Shown here piece by piece: positions 11,819 to 20,884 of a stretch of DNA of 64,000 nt (position 1 is its first letter; every line of letters starts with the position of its first letter). The stretch comes from Lactiplantibacillus mudanjiangensis. GTDB taxonomy: Bacteria; Bacillota; Bacilli; Lactobacillales; Lactobacillaceae. Under the pieces are notes generated by a model. The model did no database searches, was not told the DNA's origin, and saw nothing but the letters and a program-made list of their open reading frames with translations. The stretch covers positions 62,001 through 126,000 of the forward strand of contig NZ_BJDY01000005.1 in the NCBI RefSeq assembly GCF_005405385.1. The letters run 5' to 3'. The position numbers were made by a program, and so were the translations under genes.

Positions 11819-13081
11819 TTATTTTTCAAGCAGCTTGTCCAGCACTAATTGCCGTCGTAACAAGTCTAATCCGGCCAAGACACTCCGTTCCCGAATTCGT
11901 TGCCGATCTCCAGCAAAGTGATACAACCGGGCAATCGGTGCTTTATCTCGATAGGCCAGCCCGATCCAAACGGTTCCAGCCGGTTGACCTTCGAGTGGAT
12001 CTGGCCCAGCTGAACCAGTAAAACTCAGCGCAACATCCGTCTGTAACTGCTGTTGGGCACCGCTTGCCATCGCCTTAGCTGTCGCTTCAGACACCACCCC
12101 ATCGTGATCAATTACCGCTTGCGGCACATTAACCAGCTGATGTTTAACCGCATTGGCATATGTCACAAAACCGCCGGGAAAAATGGCCGAAACGCCAGGA
12201 ACACTGCCAATCGTGCTTTGAAACATGCCAGCCGTTAAACTTTCAGCAGCTGTTATACTGAGTCGACAGTCAATTAAACGCTGCACCACAACTTGCGCTA
12301 ATGAGTTGTCGTCACCGTAACCATATAAATAGTCCCCGGCTGCCACTTTGATCTGCGTTTCAGTGGCATCTATTAGCTGCTTAGCCGCAGTTTGGGTATC
12401 TGCTTGAGCACTTAGTCGCAAGGTCACTTCATTGGCCTTAGCGTACGGCGCAATTGTCACTGCAGCTTGAGTCGCAATTAACGGTTGCAGTCGTGTGGCC
12501 AGTTCAGACTCGCTGATGCCAAAGAACCGCAACACCCGTGAATAGATCTGAGCCTGGTGACCATATACCGCTTGTAACTTTGGTTTAGCTTCCGTATCAA
12601 ACATCATCGTCAACTCGCGCGGTGGTCCTGGCAACAATAAGAAATCGGCCGAATCTGGCGATTGGTAAAAGGCCCCGACCGCTAGACCATTATGATTCAC
12701 TAACGGCGTTGCACCAGCTGGATACAAGGCTTGCAAGCGATTATTAGCAGTCATCACTTGTTGACTTTGATCGAAAAATGCCGTTATCTTTTGCATCGCA
12801 GTCGGCTCCTCAATCAGCGAGACATTCAAATACTGCGCGACTGTTTGCTTAGTTAAATCATCTTTTGTCGGCCCTAATCCCCCTGATAAAATCACGAGAT
12901 CATTACGTTGCGCCGCAATTTCAATCGCCGCTGTCAATCGTTTGGGATTATCGCCCACGACCGTTTGATAATAGCTATCAATTCCCAATTCGGCTAAACC
13001 TTGTGCAATGTACGTACTATTCGTATTGGTTATTTGGCCGAGCAAAATTTCGGTGCCGACCGCAATAATTTCTGCTTGCAT
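11819..13081 (-). CDS. cinA: CinA, competence/damage-inducible protein
   Basis: Two domains are visible. Residues 1-170 are the molybdopterin-binding-like domain with GTEILLGQITNTNS and LSGGLGPTKDDLT. Residues 260-420 are the CinA C-terminal domain with AAESLTAG and the FTGSAGP signature of nicotinamide-mononucleotide amidohydrolases. Family members deamidate NMN and in some species also hydrolyse ADP-ribose; which activity applies here is unknown. cinA upstream of recA is the classic Gram-positive arrangement in which the pair is induced in competence or DNA damage. A degenerate SOS-like site (13103-13116) lies just upstream. The stop is only 3 bases from the recA operator. Confidence 0.94.
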   Translation of the reverse strand: MQAEIIAVGTEILLGQITNTNSTYIAQGLAELGIDSYYQTVVGDNPKRLTAAIEIAAQRNDLVILSGGLGPTKDDLTKQTVAQYLNVSLIEEPTAMQKITAFFDQSQQVMTANNRLQALYPAGATPLVNHNGLAVGAFYQSPDSADFLLLPGPPRELTMMFDTEAKPKLQAVYGHQAQIYSRVLRFFGISESELATRLQPLIATQAAVTIAPYAKANEVTLRLSAQADTQTAAKQLIDATETQIKVAAGDYLYGYGDDNSLAQVVVQRLIDCRLSITAAESLTAGMFQSTIGSVPGVSAIFPGGFVTYANAVKHQLVNVPQAVIDHDGVVSEATAKAMASGAQQQLQTDVALSFTGSAGPDPLEGQPAGTVWIGLAYRDKAPIARLYHFAGDRQRIRERSVLAGLDLLRRQLVLDKLLEK

Positions 13082-13102
13082 TCTTGACTGACCTTCCTCT
13101 TT

Positions 13103-13116
13103 ATAACGTGTGTTCG
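13103..13116 (-). promoter_or_regulatory. Degenerate SOS-like box upstream of cinA
   Basis: Minus-strand CGAACACACGTTAT matches CGAACRNRYGTTYC at 12 of 14 positions; only the last two fail. It lies about 22 bp before the cinA start. Regulation from it is inference. Confidence 0.4.
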
Positions 13117-13153
13117 TTACGTTAAGTATATACGAAATTGATTTATGACCGCA

Positions 13154-13185
13154 CTAAAAAAGTTCTGCTTTTCAGCAGAACTTTT
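13154..13185 (-). terminator. Terminator after pgsA
   Basis: A 12-bp perfect stem AAAAGTTCTGCT/AGCAGAACTTTT with a 4-base loop and T-run on the minus strand. Confidence 0.88.
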
Positions 13186-13194
13186 GGTAGATAC

Positions 13195-13779
13195 TTATTT
13201 AAATCCATCTGAGAAGACATCGCGATTTTGCACGAAGTAATCAATCCCCGAGTAAATGACGAAGAAGAGACAGATGTAGAGCATGATACTGGCAAACGGC
13301 ACATTCAGCGCCGCAAAACCAACGTTGTTCAGTAACAACAAAATGATGGCAATCATTTGTGTGGTTGTTTTAATCTTACCAGGCATAGCTGCTGCCATGA
13401 CTTGACCGTTATTTTCGACAATCAAAAGTCGTAACCCAGTAACTGCTAATTCCCGGCACATGATAATCGCTACAACCCAGTCGGGTGCAGCATTCAACCG
13501 CACTAAGATGATTAAGGCCGTCATCACCAACATTTTATCTGCTAACGGGTCAGCAAACTTACCAAAATTAGTCACCAAATGTTGATGCCGTGCAATCTTG
13601 CCATCAGCTAAATCGGTTAGTGACGCCACCGCAAAAATGATGGTTGCCAATACTTGTGTCATCGGAATTGTCGTTCCTAGCCAAACGACTTGGCCCCAGT
13701 CTAAAGGTAAGACCATAATCAGAATAAAAACGGGAATTAAGATAATCCGAAACACGGTTAATTTATTGGGTAAATTCAA
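13195..13779 (-). CDS. pgsA: CDP-diacylglycerol-glycerol-3-phosphate 3-phosphatidyltransferase
   Basis: PgsA makes phosphatidylglycerol phosphate, the committed step to phosphatidylglycerol and cardiolipin, in the membrane. The CDP-alcohol phosphatidyltransferase signature DG-x2-AR-x8-G-x3-D-x3-D is present as LADGKIARHQHL...FGKFADPLADK. Several membrane helices fill the rest, and the C-terminus ends with a further amphipathic stretch. At 194 aa it is normal. The start is TTG, with AAAGGAG 10 bases upstream. It follows the rodZ-like gene by 22 bases and both are probably one transcript. Confidence 0.95.
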   Translation of the reverse strand: MNLPNKLTVFRIILIPVFILIMVLPLDWGQVVWLGTTIPMTQVLATIIFAVASLTDLADGKIARHQHLVTNFGKFADPLADKMLVMTALIILVRLNAAPDWVVAIIMCRELAVTGLRLLIVENNGQVMAAAMPGKIKTTTQMIAIILLLLNNVGFAALNVPFASIMLYICLFFVIYSGIDYFVQNRDVFSDGFK

Positions 13780-13801
13780 GGCTCAAACTCCTTTACAGCG
13801 C

Positions 13802-14698
13802 TTATTTAATGGTTAACGTAATCGTCCGTACTTGTGTGGTACTATTGTCGGGATTGAAATTAAACGTCTTACCATTAATTTTTGCTGAAGTTGCCGCTGC
13901 ATTCCCAAATTGGAATTTAACGGTGGTGGCATTACTTGGTAACGTTACGGTGTGTGACCCACCAGCTGTTAACGTCCCTTGCCAAGTTGTTGAACCATTG
14001 GTTGTGACAGAAGTCCAAGCAGCTTTAGACGCCTTTAAAACGATCTTGTTTTTCTTGGCGCCATTAGTCAACGTATAAGCTGTGGTACTGCTACCAACTG
14101 CTTTAATCGTTTGCTTGCTACTGCTCTTCTTAGTCGCAGCCTTCTTTGAACTAGCCTTAGCAGCACTACTGCTACTTGCAGCTTTCTTTGAGCTAGCTTT
14201 GCTACTAGTCTTAGAACTCGATACTTGAGTCGATGAACTGCTAGAACTAGCGGCCGTGCTTGAGCTAGAATGGGTCCGCACAGCCATAAACCAGATAAAC
14301 AATAAAATTAAAACGACAATCGCCGTAATAATAATCGTTGGTAAATAGTTCCGTACTCGATTCGTCGGACTAGTTGGCTGTTCACGTGTGGCCGTCCGTG
14401 TTGGTTGGACGTCATCCACGTTTTGCACATTCACTTCGGCATGAGTTGCAGGCAATTCATCGCGGTATTCTTGCAACAAGTCATTCCCATTCAAATCAAC
14501 CGTATCAGCATATTGCTTGATAAAGGCCCGAACATAAAAATCACCCGGTAACTTATCAAATTGCTCATCTTCAATCGCAATTAAATATCGTTTTTGAATC
14601 TTGGTGATTTGTTGCAAATCATCAATTGTTAACCCTTTAGCGGTCCGCGCGGCTTTTAACCGCGCCCCAATACTGCTTTTTTCTTCATTTTCACTCAT
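13802..14698 (-). CDS. RodZ-like helix-turn-helix membrane protein
   Basis: The order of parts is an N-terminal HTH of the RodZ/YmfM type (about residues 10-75: IGARLKAARTAKGLT, ...ISKIEDEQFDKLP-like spacing), a linker, one membrane helix (about 125-147, IIITAIVVLILLFIWF), a long Ser/Lys/Ala low-complexity linker, and a C-terminal beta-rich DUF4115 domain. RodZ tethers MreB to the membrane and helps keep rod shape. ATG at 14698 is chosen because GGTGGAG lies 9 bases before it; the upstream ATG at 14746 has none. Next to pgsA and ymfFH, as in Bacillus. The Ser/Lys linker (about 60 residues) is likely wall-spanning and prone to length variation. Confidence 0.88.
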   Translation of the reverse strand: MSENEEKSSIGARLKAARTAKGLTIDDLQQITKIQKRYLIAIEDEQFDKLPGDFYVRAFIKQYADTVDLNGNDLLQEYRDELPATHAEVNVQNVDDVQPTRTATREQPTSPTNRVRNYLPTIIITAIVVLILLFIWFMAVRTHSSSSTAASSSSSSTQVSSSKTSSKASSKKAASSSSAAKASSKKAATKKSSSKQTIKAVGSSTTAYTLTNGAKKNKIVLKASKAAWTSVTTNGSTTWQGTLTAGGSHTVTLPSNATTVKFQFGNAAATSAKINGKTFNFNPDNSTTQVRTITLTIK

Positions 14699-14801
14699 TG
14701 ACTTTTTCTCCACCCTAAGTCTATTTTCAAAAATCTTTCGTTTCATAGTATAGCACAGCCGTTGTCTCGTCGAAACTAATCACGCGAAATTTCAGACTTC
14801 C

Positions 14802-16103
14802 TTAACCCTTGGTTACCGGCTGAATCTGATACTCACTAATGGCTTGTGATGTCAGTAATTCACGCGCAATCGCTTGGATATCAGCCAACGTTAAACTGGC
14901 AATGATTGCGGGTTCATCAAACAACGTCCTGTTGCCAAATAGCTGCTGATCATAACGATTAGCCACCGCTTCAAGCGAATTCGCCATAAAGACAACTCGG
15001 CCAATCATTTCTTTTTTAATCATCGCTAGTAAGTTTTCTTGACCATCGACGGCCTGGGTCCAATTCTCTAAACCGGCAATAATCGCGGCATCAAATTGAG
15101 CTGGCTCATTAGTTTCACCACTAAAGGTCAAGAAATTAAACCCATTTTGCAGTTCAAAATCATAACCAAATGTATCATCGATGACGCCTTGATCATAGAG
15201 CTTTAGATAATTTTGAGAGGTATCGCCAAACAATAATTCTAATAAGACGTTAACCCCTGCTCGATATTTCAAGGCCGATAAGCCAACTTCAACGGGAGCT
15301 AGGCCCTTCACCCCAACAACGGTTTTAGCACGATTAACCGGCATATTAATCATCCGATACGGAATAATATCGTGGCCGTCAGTAATCGTGGCTGGCAGTT
15401 TACGTTCGATTGGTTGGAAAGCGTCAAAGTGCTTCTTAGCTTGATTATTATTGATCCATTCCAGAACTTCATCAGGATCTAATTTACCAACCACAAATAA
15501 CGTCATGTTCTCTGGATGATAGAAAGTCCGATAAGCGGCATATAAATCATCGGCCGTAATCTTAGCAATTGATTCGGTCGTCCCAGCAATATCATATTGC
15601 AACGGGTGGTTTGGATACAGATTGCCAATCATCCCAAAATACAAGCGCCAACTGGGATCATCATTGTACATTTCGATTTCTTGCCCAATAATCCCTTTTT
15701 CTTTTTCAACGGTCTGCTTACTAAAGTAAGGATCTTGAACAAAATCAAGTAGGGTCTCCAAATTTTCACGCAAGTTACGGGTCGCTGAAAATAAGTAACT
15801 CGTCCGTGTAAAGCTGGTAAAGGCATTCGCATTCGCCCCATATTGACCAAAGGTTTGAAATGCATCATGATCGGCTTTTTCAAACATTTTATGTTCCAAA
15901 AAGTGCGCGATACCATCTGGGAAACGACGTAATTCCGTTTCGCCAGCCGGAACGAAGGTGTTATCAATCGAGCCATAATTGGTCGTTAGCACCGCATAAG
16001 TCTTATGATAACCCGCTTTTGGTAACATCGTCACCGTTAAACCGTTAGTCAACTTGGTTTGATAACTGGTTTCATTAAATTGTTCATATTGCTTAACGTC
16101 CAT
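14802..16103 (-). CDS. ymfH: YmfH-type M16 zinc peptidase
   Basis: An M16 (pitrilysin) family protein of 433 aa. The inverted zinc motif HFLEH is intact (HxxEH, near residue 67), with a downstream glutamate expected in EKEKGIIGQEIEMY. It is therefore the catalytic partner of a YmfF/YmfH pair, where heterodimers of one active and one inactive subunit are typical. Its ATG overlaps the ymfF stop (TAATG), giving translational coupling. In Bacillus the related AlbE/AlbF pair processes the subtilosin peptide, but no peptide substrate is visible here. Substrate unknown. Confidence 0.88.
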   Translation of the reverse strand: MDVKQYEQFNETSYQTKLTNGLTVTMLPKAGYHKTYAVLTTNYGSIDNTFVPAGETELRRFPDGIAHFLEHKMFEKADHDAFQTFGQYGANANAFTSFTRTSYLFSATRNLRENLETLLDFVQDPYFSKQTVEKEKGIIGQEIEMYNDDPSWRLYFGMIGNLYPNHPLQYDIAGTTESIAKITADDLYAAYRTFYHPENMTLFVVGKLDPDEVLEWINNNQAKKHFDAFQPIERKLPATITDGHDIIPYRMINMPVNRAKTVVGVKGLAPVEVGLSALKYRAGVNVLLELLFGDTSQNYLKLYDQGVIDDTFGYDFELQNGFNFLTFSGETNEPAQFDAAIIAGLENWTQAVDGQENLLAMIKKEMIGRVVFMANSLEAVANRYDQQLFGNRTLFDEPAIIASLTLADIQAIARELLTSQAISEYQIQPVTKG

Positions 16104-17365
16104 TACTGCCCACCTCCATTCAAAAAGAAGCCGTTATTTAAAGTCACTAATTGGGCGACAGCTTGAACTTGTTCACGAGTAACGGCCTGAATTTGTTGTA
16201 GCCAGTCGTCATCCGTAATGGTGCGCTTGGTTAAATCGTCGATCAACGCTTGAATCGCAAACGTTCGTTGACTATCTAGACTTGATTCAAAATCATTAAT
16301 TAACCCTAGTTTAATTTGGGCCATTAAGTCATCAGTAAAGTCACCATGCTTAATCGCCGTCAGTTGCTCGTCAATAATGGCTAATACTTGATCGTGCTTA
16401 TGACCATCGATCCCGGCTTGAACTTTCATCACGCCACGGAACGTGTCCAGTGAACTGCTAGCATAATAGGCTAAACTAGCCTTTTCCCGCACATTCATGA
16501 ATAACTTCGACAACGGTGATCCACCAAAAAGCTCATTAAACACTAAAGCCGCATAGTAATGTTCACCGCGATAAAAGACTGGCAAATCATACCCCAAGTT
16601 TAACTTAGCTTGACTCAAGTCTTGCCGTTCTTGGATTTCAACGTAGCGACCTAGATTTTGATGTTTAAAAAACGGCGCTAACTGATCCGTTGGACGATCC
16701 GTAAAACCGACTGCTTGCCAACGAGCCGTCACATCGTCAACATCTACATCCCCCACCACGATAATATCAATCTGATCACGGGCCAATACCCGTTGATAGT
16801 AGGCATACAAGTCACGGGCATTGATCGATGCTAAATCGGTCGTCACCCCGTAACTTGGAATCTGTTGAGCTGGCATACCGTCAAACAACGCTTCGTTAAG
16901 CTTTTGCGCCGCATAGTATTGTTTATCATCAGTAACTGATTCAATCGATGCTTTTAAGTTAATCACTTGACGATCAAACGTTGCTTGGTCAAACTGGCTA
17001 TCTTTGACCAGTGGCCGATAAATAATATTTTGTAAAAATTGAATGGCACTGGCCGTTAAGGCGTCGTCAGTGTCTAAATAACGTTCATTTGGGACTGTAA
17101 TGGCTAATTGGAGGCTATGTGTCGGTCCCTTGCGACTCACACCAGCACCAAATGCCGCGCCATACATATTCGCTAACGCATGTGCTAAGGCCCGTTGGTC
17201 AGGATAGTCGGCCGAACTGGTCTCTAATAAATTGGTAATCAACGCCCGTTTTGTGATTTCATCACGTCGCAGTGGCGCTCTAAAATTAACGATAATTTGG
17301 TTGGTTTTAAATTGATGACTAGTTACCGTCGTCAACTGAACCCCTTTTGCTAATTGAACTTGCAA
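16103..17365 (-). CDS. ymfF: YmfF-type M16 peptidase-like protein (zinc site degenerate)
   Basis: This 420-residue M16 homologue aligns with YmfF. Where the active partner has HxxEH it has AHALANMYG, so the zinc ligands are lost and the chain is probably the non-catalytic half of the YmfF/YmfH dimer. An R/Y pair typical of the substrate-binding chain may lie in the C-terminal half (SLAYYASSSLDTF). The start is TTG at 17365: AAGGAGG sits 7 bases before it. A longer frame to 17437 lacks a ribosome site and overlaps the promoter. It is the first gene of the ymfF-ymfH(-rodZ-pgsA) group. Confidence 0.86.
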   Translation of the reverse strand: MQVQLAKGVQLTTVTSHQFKTNQIIVNFRAPLRRDEITKRALITNLLETSSADYPDQRALAHALANMYGAAFGAGVSRKGPTHSLQLAITVPNERYLDTDDALTASAIQFLQNIIYRPLVKDSQFDQATFDRQVINLKASIESVTDDKQYYAAQKLNEALFDGMPAQQIPSYGVTTDLASINARDLYAYYQRVLARDQIDIIVVGDVDVDDVTARWQAVGFTDRPTDQLAPFFKHQNLGRYVEIQERQDLSQAKLNLGYDLPVFYRGEHYYAALVFNELFGGSPLSKLFMNVREKASLAYYASSSLDTFRGVMKVQAGIDGHKHDQVLAIIDEQLTAIKHGDFTDDLMAQIKLGLINDFESSLDSQRTFAIQALIDDLTKRTITDDDWLQQIQAVTREQVQAVAQLVTLNNGFFLNGGGQ

Positions 17366-17393
17366 ATTCAGTCCTCCTTGATTGTATGTATAA

Positions 17394-17422
17394 ATAATAA
17401 GCGAAAGGCTATGTTGACGCAA
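17394..17422 (-). promoter_or_regulatory. Promoter of ymfF
   Basis: Minus-strand TTGCGT, 17-bp spacer, TATTAT, 30 bases before the TTG start. Confidence 0.65.
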
Positions 17423-17517
17423 CTTTGTCAGTCGCAATTATTTTCAAAAAAGTTGTCATTTGCAGTGTAACTGGTAAAAGTACTAAAAAATGAGAAGTTT
17501 ATGAGGTCAGTTTAACA

Positions 17518-17546
17518 TTGCAAACTCGCGGTTTGTCTGCTATTCT
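17518..17546 (+). promoter_or_regulatory. Promoter of aspartate kinase with possible operator
   Basis: TTGCAA, 17-bp spacer, TATTCT. The spacer contains the inverted repeat CAAAC-TCGCG-GTTTG (17521-17535), a possible repressor site. The leader before the GTG is only about 30 bases, so a lysine riboswitch or T-box is excluded. Confidence 0.6.
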
Positions 17547-17580
17547 TTTCATTATTGATAAAATTTAGGAGCGATTTAAT

Positions 17581-18933
17581 GTGAAAGTAATTAAATTTGG
17601 TGGCAGTTCGCTTGCCAGTAGTACTCAACTGCAAAAAGTCCTGTCGATCGTCCAAGCTGACGACCAGCGAAAATATGTGATTGTTTCCGCACCAGGTAAA
17701 CGGTTCGCCGGCGACACGAAAGTCACCGATTTATTAATTCAATATGCGCGCCAAACGATTCATCATCAAAACACGACTGCAGTGGTGGAAACGTTGATTG
17801 ATCGTTACGCCGAAATTGGTCATGGCTTCAATGTACCTGAGGCTCAATTAACACCAATCTTTGACATTATTCGCGACTTGCCACACCAAGACTATGCGGA
17901 TAATACTTATTTAATGGCTACTTTCAAGGCTCATGGTGAACGGCTCAACGCCCAACTCGTGGCCGCAGTCTTTGCGCAAGCCGGCTTAAATGCACGCTAC
18001 TTAGATCCTAAAGACGCTGGCATGGTCGTGACCGATGTCCCCGATGATGCTCAGATCATTGACAGCAGTTATGACCAACTGGCAAAATGGGCCAATAGTG
18101 ATCAGATTTTAGTTATTCCTGGCTTTTTCGCCTACAATCGTAATGGCCAAATTTGTACATTTTCACGTGGTGGCTCTGACATCACCGGTGCCATTATCGC
18201 GCGTGGTGTTCACGCTGATCGCTACGAAAACTTTACCGATGTTGATGCTATTTACGCAGTTAATCCCTCATTGGTCGCTCAACCAGCTGCCATTGCTGAA
18301 ATGACTTTTAGGGAAATGCGTGAACTTTCATACGCCGGCTTTTCCGTTTTCCATGATGAAGCCTTAATCCCAGCAATTCAAGGTAATATCACAGTCAATG
18401 TGAAAAATACGAACCATCCCGAGGCCCCAGGAACGTTGATCAAATCAACTCGTACTGCCAGCACGCAATACCCAGTCACGGGGATTGCCAGTTCATCGAG
18501 TTTCTGTTCCTTATACTTGCGTAAATACTTGCTTAATAAAGAAGTTGGCTTTGGGCGTAAAATTCTCACAATTTTAGAGGATCATCACGTGAGTTACGAA
18601 CACATGCCATCCGGGATTGATGATTTAACGATCATCTTTGATGAACATCAATTAACCCCAGAACTCGAAAAGACACTCACTGAAGAGATTTCAGACGCGG
18701 TTCATCCTGATGAACTTTATTTCACTCATGATTATTCCATTTTAATGATTGTTGGTGAAAGCATGCGTAATCGGGTAGGTATCATGTCTCGGGCTGCCAC
18801 GGCTTTAGCCAATAGTAACATTAAGCTAATCATGGTCAACCAAGGTGCTTCCGAAATTTCTATTATGTTCGGGGTTCATGACCACGATGCTGACCAAGCC
18901 GTCATTGCTTTATATAACGAATTTTTTAAATAA
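17581..18933 (+). CDS. Aspartate kinase (monofunctional, class III-like)
   Basis: Aspartokinase phosphorylates aspartate, the first step to lysine, diaminopimelate, threonine and methionine. The N-terminal amino acid kinase domain starts KFGGSSLASS and contains FSRGGSDITGA. Two ACT domains follow (about residues 305-375 and 385-450), the usual site of feedback inhibition. At 450 aa it resembles the LysC-III/YclM type rather than the alpha/beta LysC with an internal start. The GTG start has TTAGGAG about 9 bases upstream. It is one of few plus-strand genes here, stands divergent from ymfF, and has its own promoter and terminator. Confidence 0.93.
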   Translation: MKVIKFGGSSLASSTQLQKVLSIVQADDQRKYVIVSAPGKRFAGDTKVTDLLIQYARQTIHHQNTTAVVETLIDRYAEIGHGFNVPEAQLTPIFDIIRDLPHQDYADNTYLMATFKAHGERLNAQLVAAVFAQAGLNARYLDPKDAGMVVTDVPDDAQIIDSSYDQLAKWANSDQILVIPGFFAYNRNGQICTFSRGGSDITGAIIARGVHADRYENFTDVDAIYAVNPSLVAQPAAIAEMTFREMRELSYAGFSVFHDEALIPAIQGNITVNVKNTNHPEAPGTLIKSTRTASTQYPVTGIASSSSFCSLYLRKYLLNKEVGFGRKILTILEDHHVSYEHMPSGIDDLTIIFDEHQLTPELEKTLTEEISDAVHPDELYFTHDYSILMIVGESMRNRVGIMSRAATALANSNIKLIMVNQGASEISIMFGVHDHDADQAVIALYNEFFK

Positions 18934-18941
18934 TCTAATCG

Positions 18942-18969
18942 CATCGGCCATTACGGTCGGTGTTTTTTT
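18942..18969 (+). terminator. Terminator after aspartate kinase
   Basis: Stem CATCGGCC/GGTCGGTG (two G-U pairs) with a 5-base loop, followed by seven T on the plus strand. Confidence 0.8.
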
Positions 18970-18975
18970 GTATTG

Positions 18976-19343
18976 CTAAGGGTTAAAAGATAATGATGAT
19001 GGTCCCTTACCAGTATTCAGGCTAATGAGCCACCTACGTCAGCCAGTGATTCTGCCGGCTGTGGGGACCGATTTCAGCCAAAATGCGGGCTTCAATCTCG
19101 CTTGAAAGCCAAGCAAAAAACACTAGTCTTTCAAGACGTCCACGTCGTAAGTCCGGCAAAAACACCCGGACAACGACGTTTTCACGGCCGGCGCCATCAC
19201 TGCCTGACTCCGGTTGTTAATTAAGCTTGTGATCACCACTAAACCGAGAGCGAGCACACATCTTTGGCTGAACCGGCCCGCCCACAGCGTTCCGGCTCAA
19301 TGCGGGCGAACGGTAGGTGGCAAGTAAGTCTCTTTTCAATCAA
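18976..19343 (+). repeat. Structured dispersed repeat, copy A
   Basis: This fills the convergent gap between the aspartate kinase and the ABC binding protein. The core runs 19029-19321 between arms GCCACCTAC and GTAGGTGGC. Inside are a hairpin CGTCGT-AA-GTCCGG/CCGGAC-A-ACGACG (19143-19178) and a stem CTTGAAAG/CTTTCAAG (19101-19108 with 19128-19135). The left flank begins with the outer motif CTAAGGGTTAAAAG. The same blocks occur in copies B, C and D. No coding potential and no transposase are seen. Copies A and C are in one orientation, B and D in the other. Confidence 0.85.
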
Positions 19344-19344
19344 C

Positions 19345-19371
19345 AAAAAACGACCACCATCCGGCAGTCGT
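19345..19371 (-). terminator. Terminator of the amino acid ABC operon
   Basis: Stem ACGACTGCC/GGTGGTCGT read on minus with a 4-base loop and six T after it. Confidence 0.8.
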
Positions 19372-19382
19372 CATTTACTAGT

Positions 19383-20219
19383 TTAGTTTTCAACCTTTTG
19401 ATTACCAAACCACTTCTTATTAATTTTAGCTAACGTTCCGTTGGCCTTCAATGTTTTCAAACCAGCGTTGATTTTAGCCTTCATTGTCTTATCACCTTTG
19501 CGCATCCCAACCGCGAAATCTTCCGATTTAAAGGTGCCTTGGGTTTCTTGGTAATCGGCCGAGTTGGCTTCGTGCTTAATATAATAACTCGCATAAACAC
19601 TATCAATCAATAGCCCTTTAATCCGCCCCGCATTCAAGTCTAAGAAAGCATTCGTAAAGGTATCGTATTGAATTGGCGTCTTTTTAGCAATCTTATTTTT
19701 CAATAGTTTCGGATTGTTCTCCAAGGATTCGTAACCTGACGAACCTGATTGAACCCCTAATGTCTTACCAGTCATATCATTAAATGACGTGATGTGGTTC
19801 TTCTTTAACGAAACTAACACTTGTTTATTCTTCAAGTAAGTATCACTGAATGCCACTACTTTTTCCCGCTGTGGATTCTTGGTATACCCGTTCCAAATTA
19901 AATCAATGGTCCCATTACGTAATTCCGTGGCGTTCATTGACCAATCAATGGTTTGAAAACTCACTTTAATGCCATAAAGTTTAAAAACAGCCCGTGCTAA
20001 GTCAACATCATAACCAACTAGTTTCCCAGATTTTTCTCGAAAACCCATTGGGACAAAGCTGTCATCTAAGCCGACAACGACGGTACCACGCTTCTTGATT
20101 TTCGCCCAAGTATCTTGCGTATTCGCCCGTGTGGTGACACTTTCACAACCAGATAAGCTCCCAGCCATACCAATCAGTAAGATGAATAGCAGGCCGAGGG
20201 TCATGATTTTTTTCTTCAT
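19383..20219 (-). CDS. Amino acid ABC transporter substrate-binding lipoprotein
   Basis: A family-3 (polar amino acid) solute-binding protein. The N-terminal signal has a lipobox LSGC with Cys25, so it is anchored to the outer face of the membrane. The mature part begins TWAKIKKRGTVVVGLDDSFVPMGF and contains GYDVDLARAVF, the usual ligand-cleft elements. At 278 aa it is normal length. It is the last gene of a three-gene operon (permease, ATPase, binding protein) under a T-box leader whose specifier reads CAC. Histidine is therefore the best guess for the ligand; this rests on the leader and not on binding-site residues. Confidence 0.9.
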   Translation of the reverse strand: MKKKIMTLGLLFILLIGMAGSLSGCESVTTRANTQDTWAKIKKRGTVVVGLDDSFVPMGFREKSGKLVGYDVDLARAVFKLYGIKVSFQTIDWSMNATELRNGTIDLIWNGYTKNPQREKVVAFSDTYLKNKQVLVSLKKNHITSFNDMTGKTLGVQSGSSGYESLENNPKLLKNKIAKKTPIQYDTFTNAFLDLNAGRIKGLLIDSVYASYYIKHEANSADYQETQGTFKSEDFAVGMRKGDKTMKAKINAGLKTLKANGTLAKINKKWFGNQKVEN

Positions 20220-20230
20220 TCTGCCACCCC

Positions 20231-20872
20231 CTACTTCGATTGATTCGGTTCAACCCGTAACATGTCGTCTGCAATATTTTCCGCAAAGGTAAGATCATGG
20301 CTAACCACGATCTGTGTCATCCCATCCGCTTTTAATCCTAAGATTAGCTTTTCAACTTCTTGCCGTAAGTTAGGATCAAGTGCTGACGTTGGTTCGTCAT
20401 AACACAAAACGTTGGGTTTCATAGCTAATGCTCGCGCAATAGCAACCCGTTGTTGTTGTCCACCAGAAAGTTGATATGGATATTGATCGCCATGATCACC
20501 CAAATCTAACCGTTCCAACAATTTTTGGGCATTAGCTTGCGCATCCGCTTCACTTTCCTTTAAAACCATCGTTGGTGCCAAAGTAATGTTCTGCAAGACT
20601 GTTAAATGTGGAAATAATTGGAAATTTTGGAAAACCACGCCAATGACACTTTCATTGGTCCGATTGGTATATGGATCAAAAGGTTGGCCATCAATAAGGA
20701 ATTCCCCTTCATCCACTTTTTCCAAACCGGTAATGCAGCGGAGCAAGGTGGTCTTCCCAGCACCGGAAGGGCCGACAATACTCAAAACTTCACCATCTTT
20801 AACGGTTAAATCTAATTGGTCGATGATCGTCCGATCACCAAACCGTTTTGTAATATTTTTAAGTGTTAACAT
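20231..20872 (-). CDS. Amino acid ABC transporter ATP-binding protein
   Basis: A compact 213-aa ATPase of the GlnQ/HisP type. Walker A is GPSGAGKTT (near residue 33), the signature is LSGGQQQR, and Walker B is VLCYDEPTSALDP. It is somewhat short at the C-terminus compared with the usual 240 residues. It lies 11 bases before the binding-protein gene and 12 bases after the permease gene, consistent with one operon. Confidence 0.93.
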   Translation of the reverse strand: MLTLKNITKRFGDRTIIDQLDLTVKDGEVLSIVGPSGAGKTTLLRCITGLEKVDEGEFLIDGQPFDPYTNRTNESVIGVVFQNFQLFPHLTVLQNITLAPTMVLKESEADAQANAQKLLERLDLGDHGDQYPYQLSGGQQQRVAIARALAMKPNVLCYDEPTSALDPNLRQEVEKLILGLKADGMTQIVVSHDLTFAENIADDMLRVEPNQSK

Positions 20873-20884
20873 GCGACTACCTCC

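Noticed and set aside
15629-15976. 115-codon minus-strand frame inside ymfH
   Set aside because: Same strand but another frame of a clear M16 peptidase gene; no ribosome site.
17438-17580. Lysine riboswitch upstream of aspartate kinase
   Set aside because: The promoter leaves only about 30 bases of leader, too short for the fold.
18976-19343. CRISPR array or insertion sequence as explanation of the dispersed repeats
   Set aside because: No regularly spaced short repeats and no transposase frame; the copies are single units kilobases apart.
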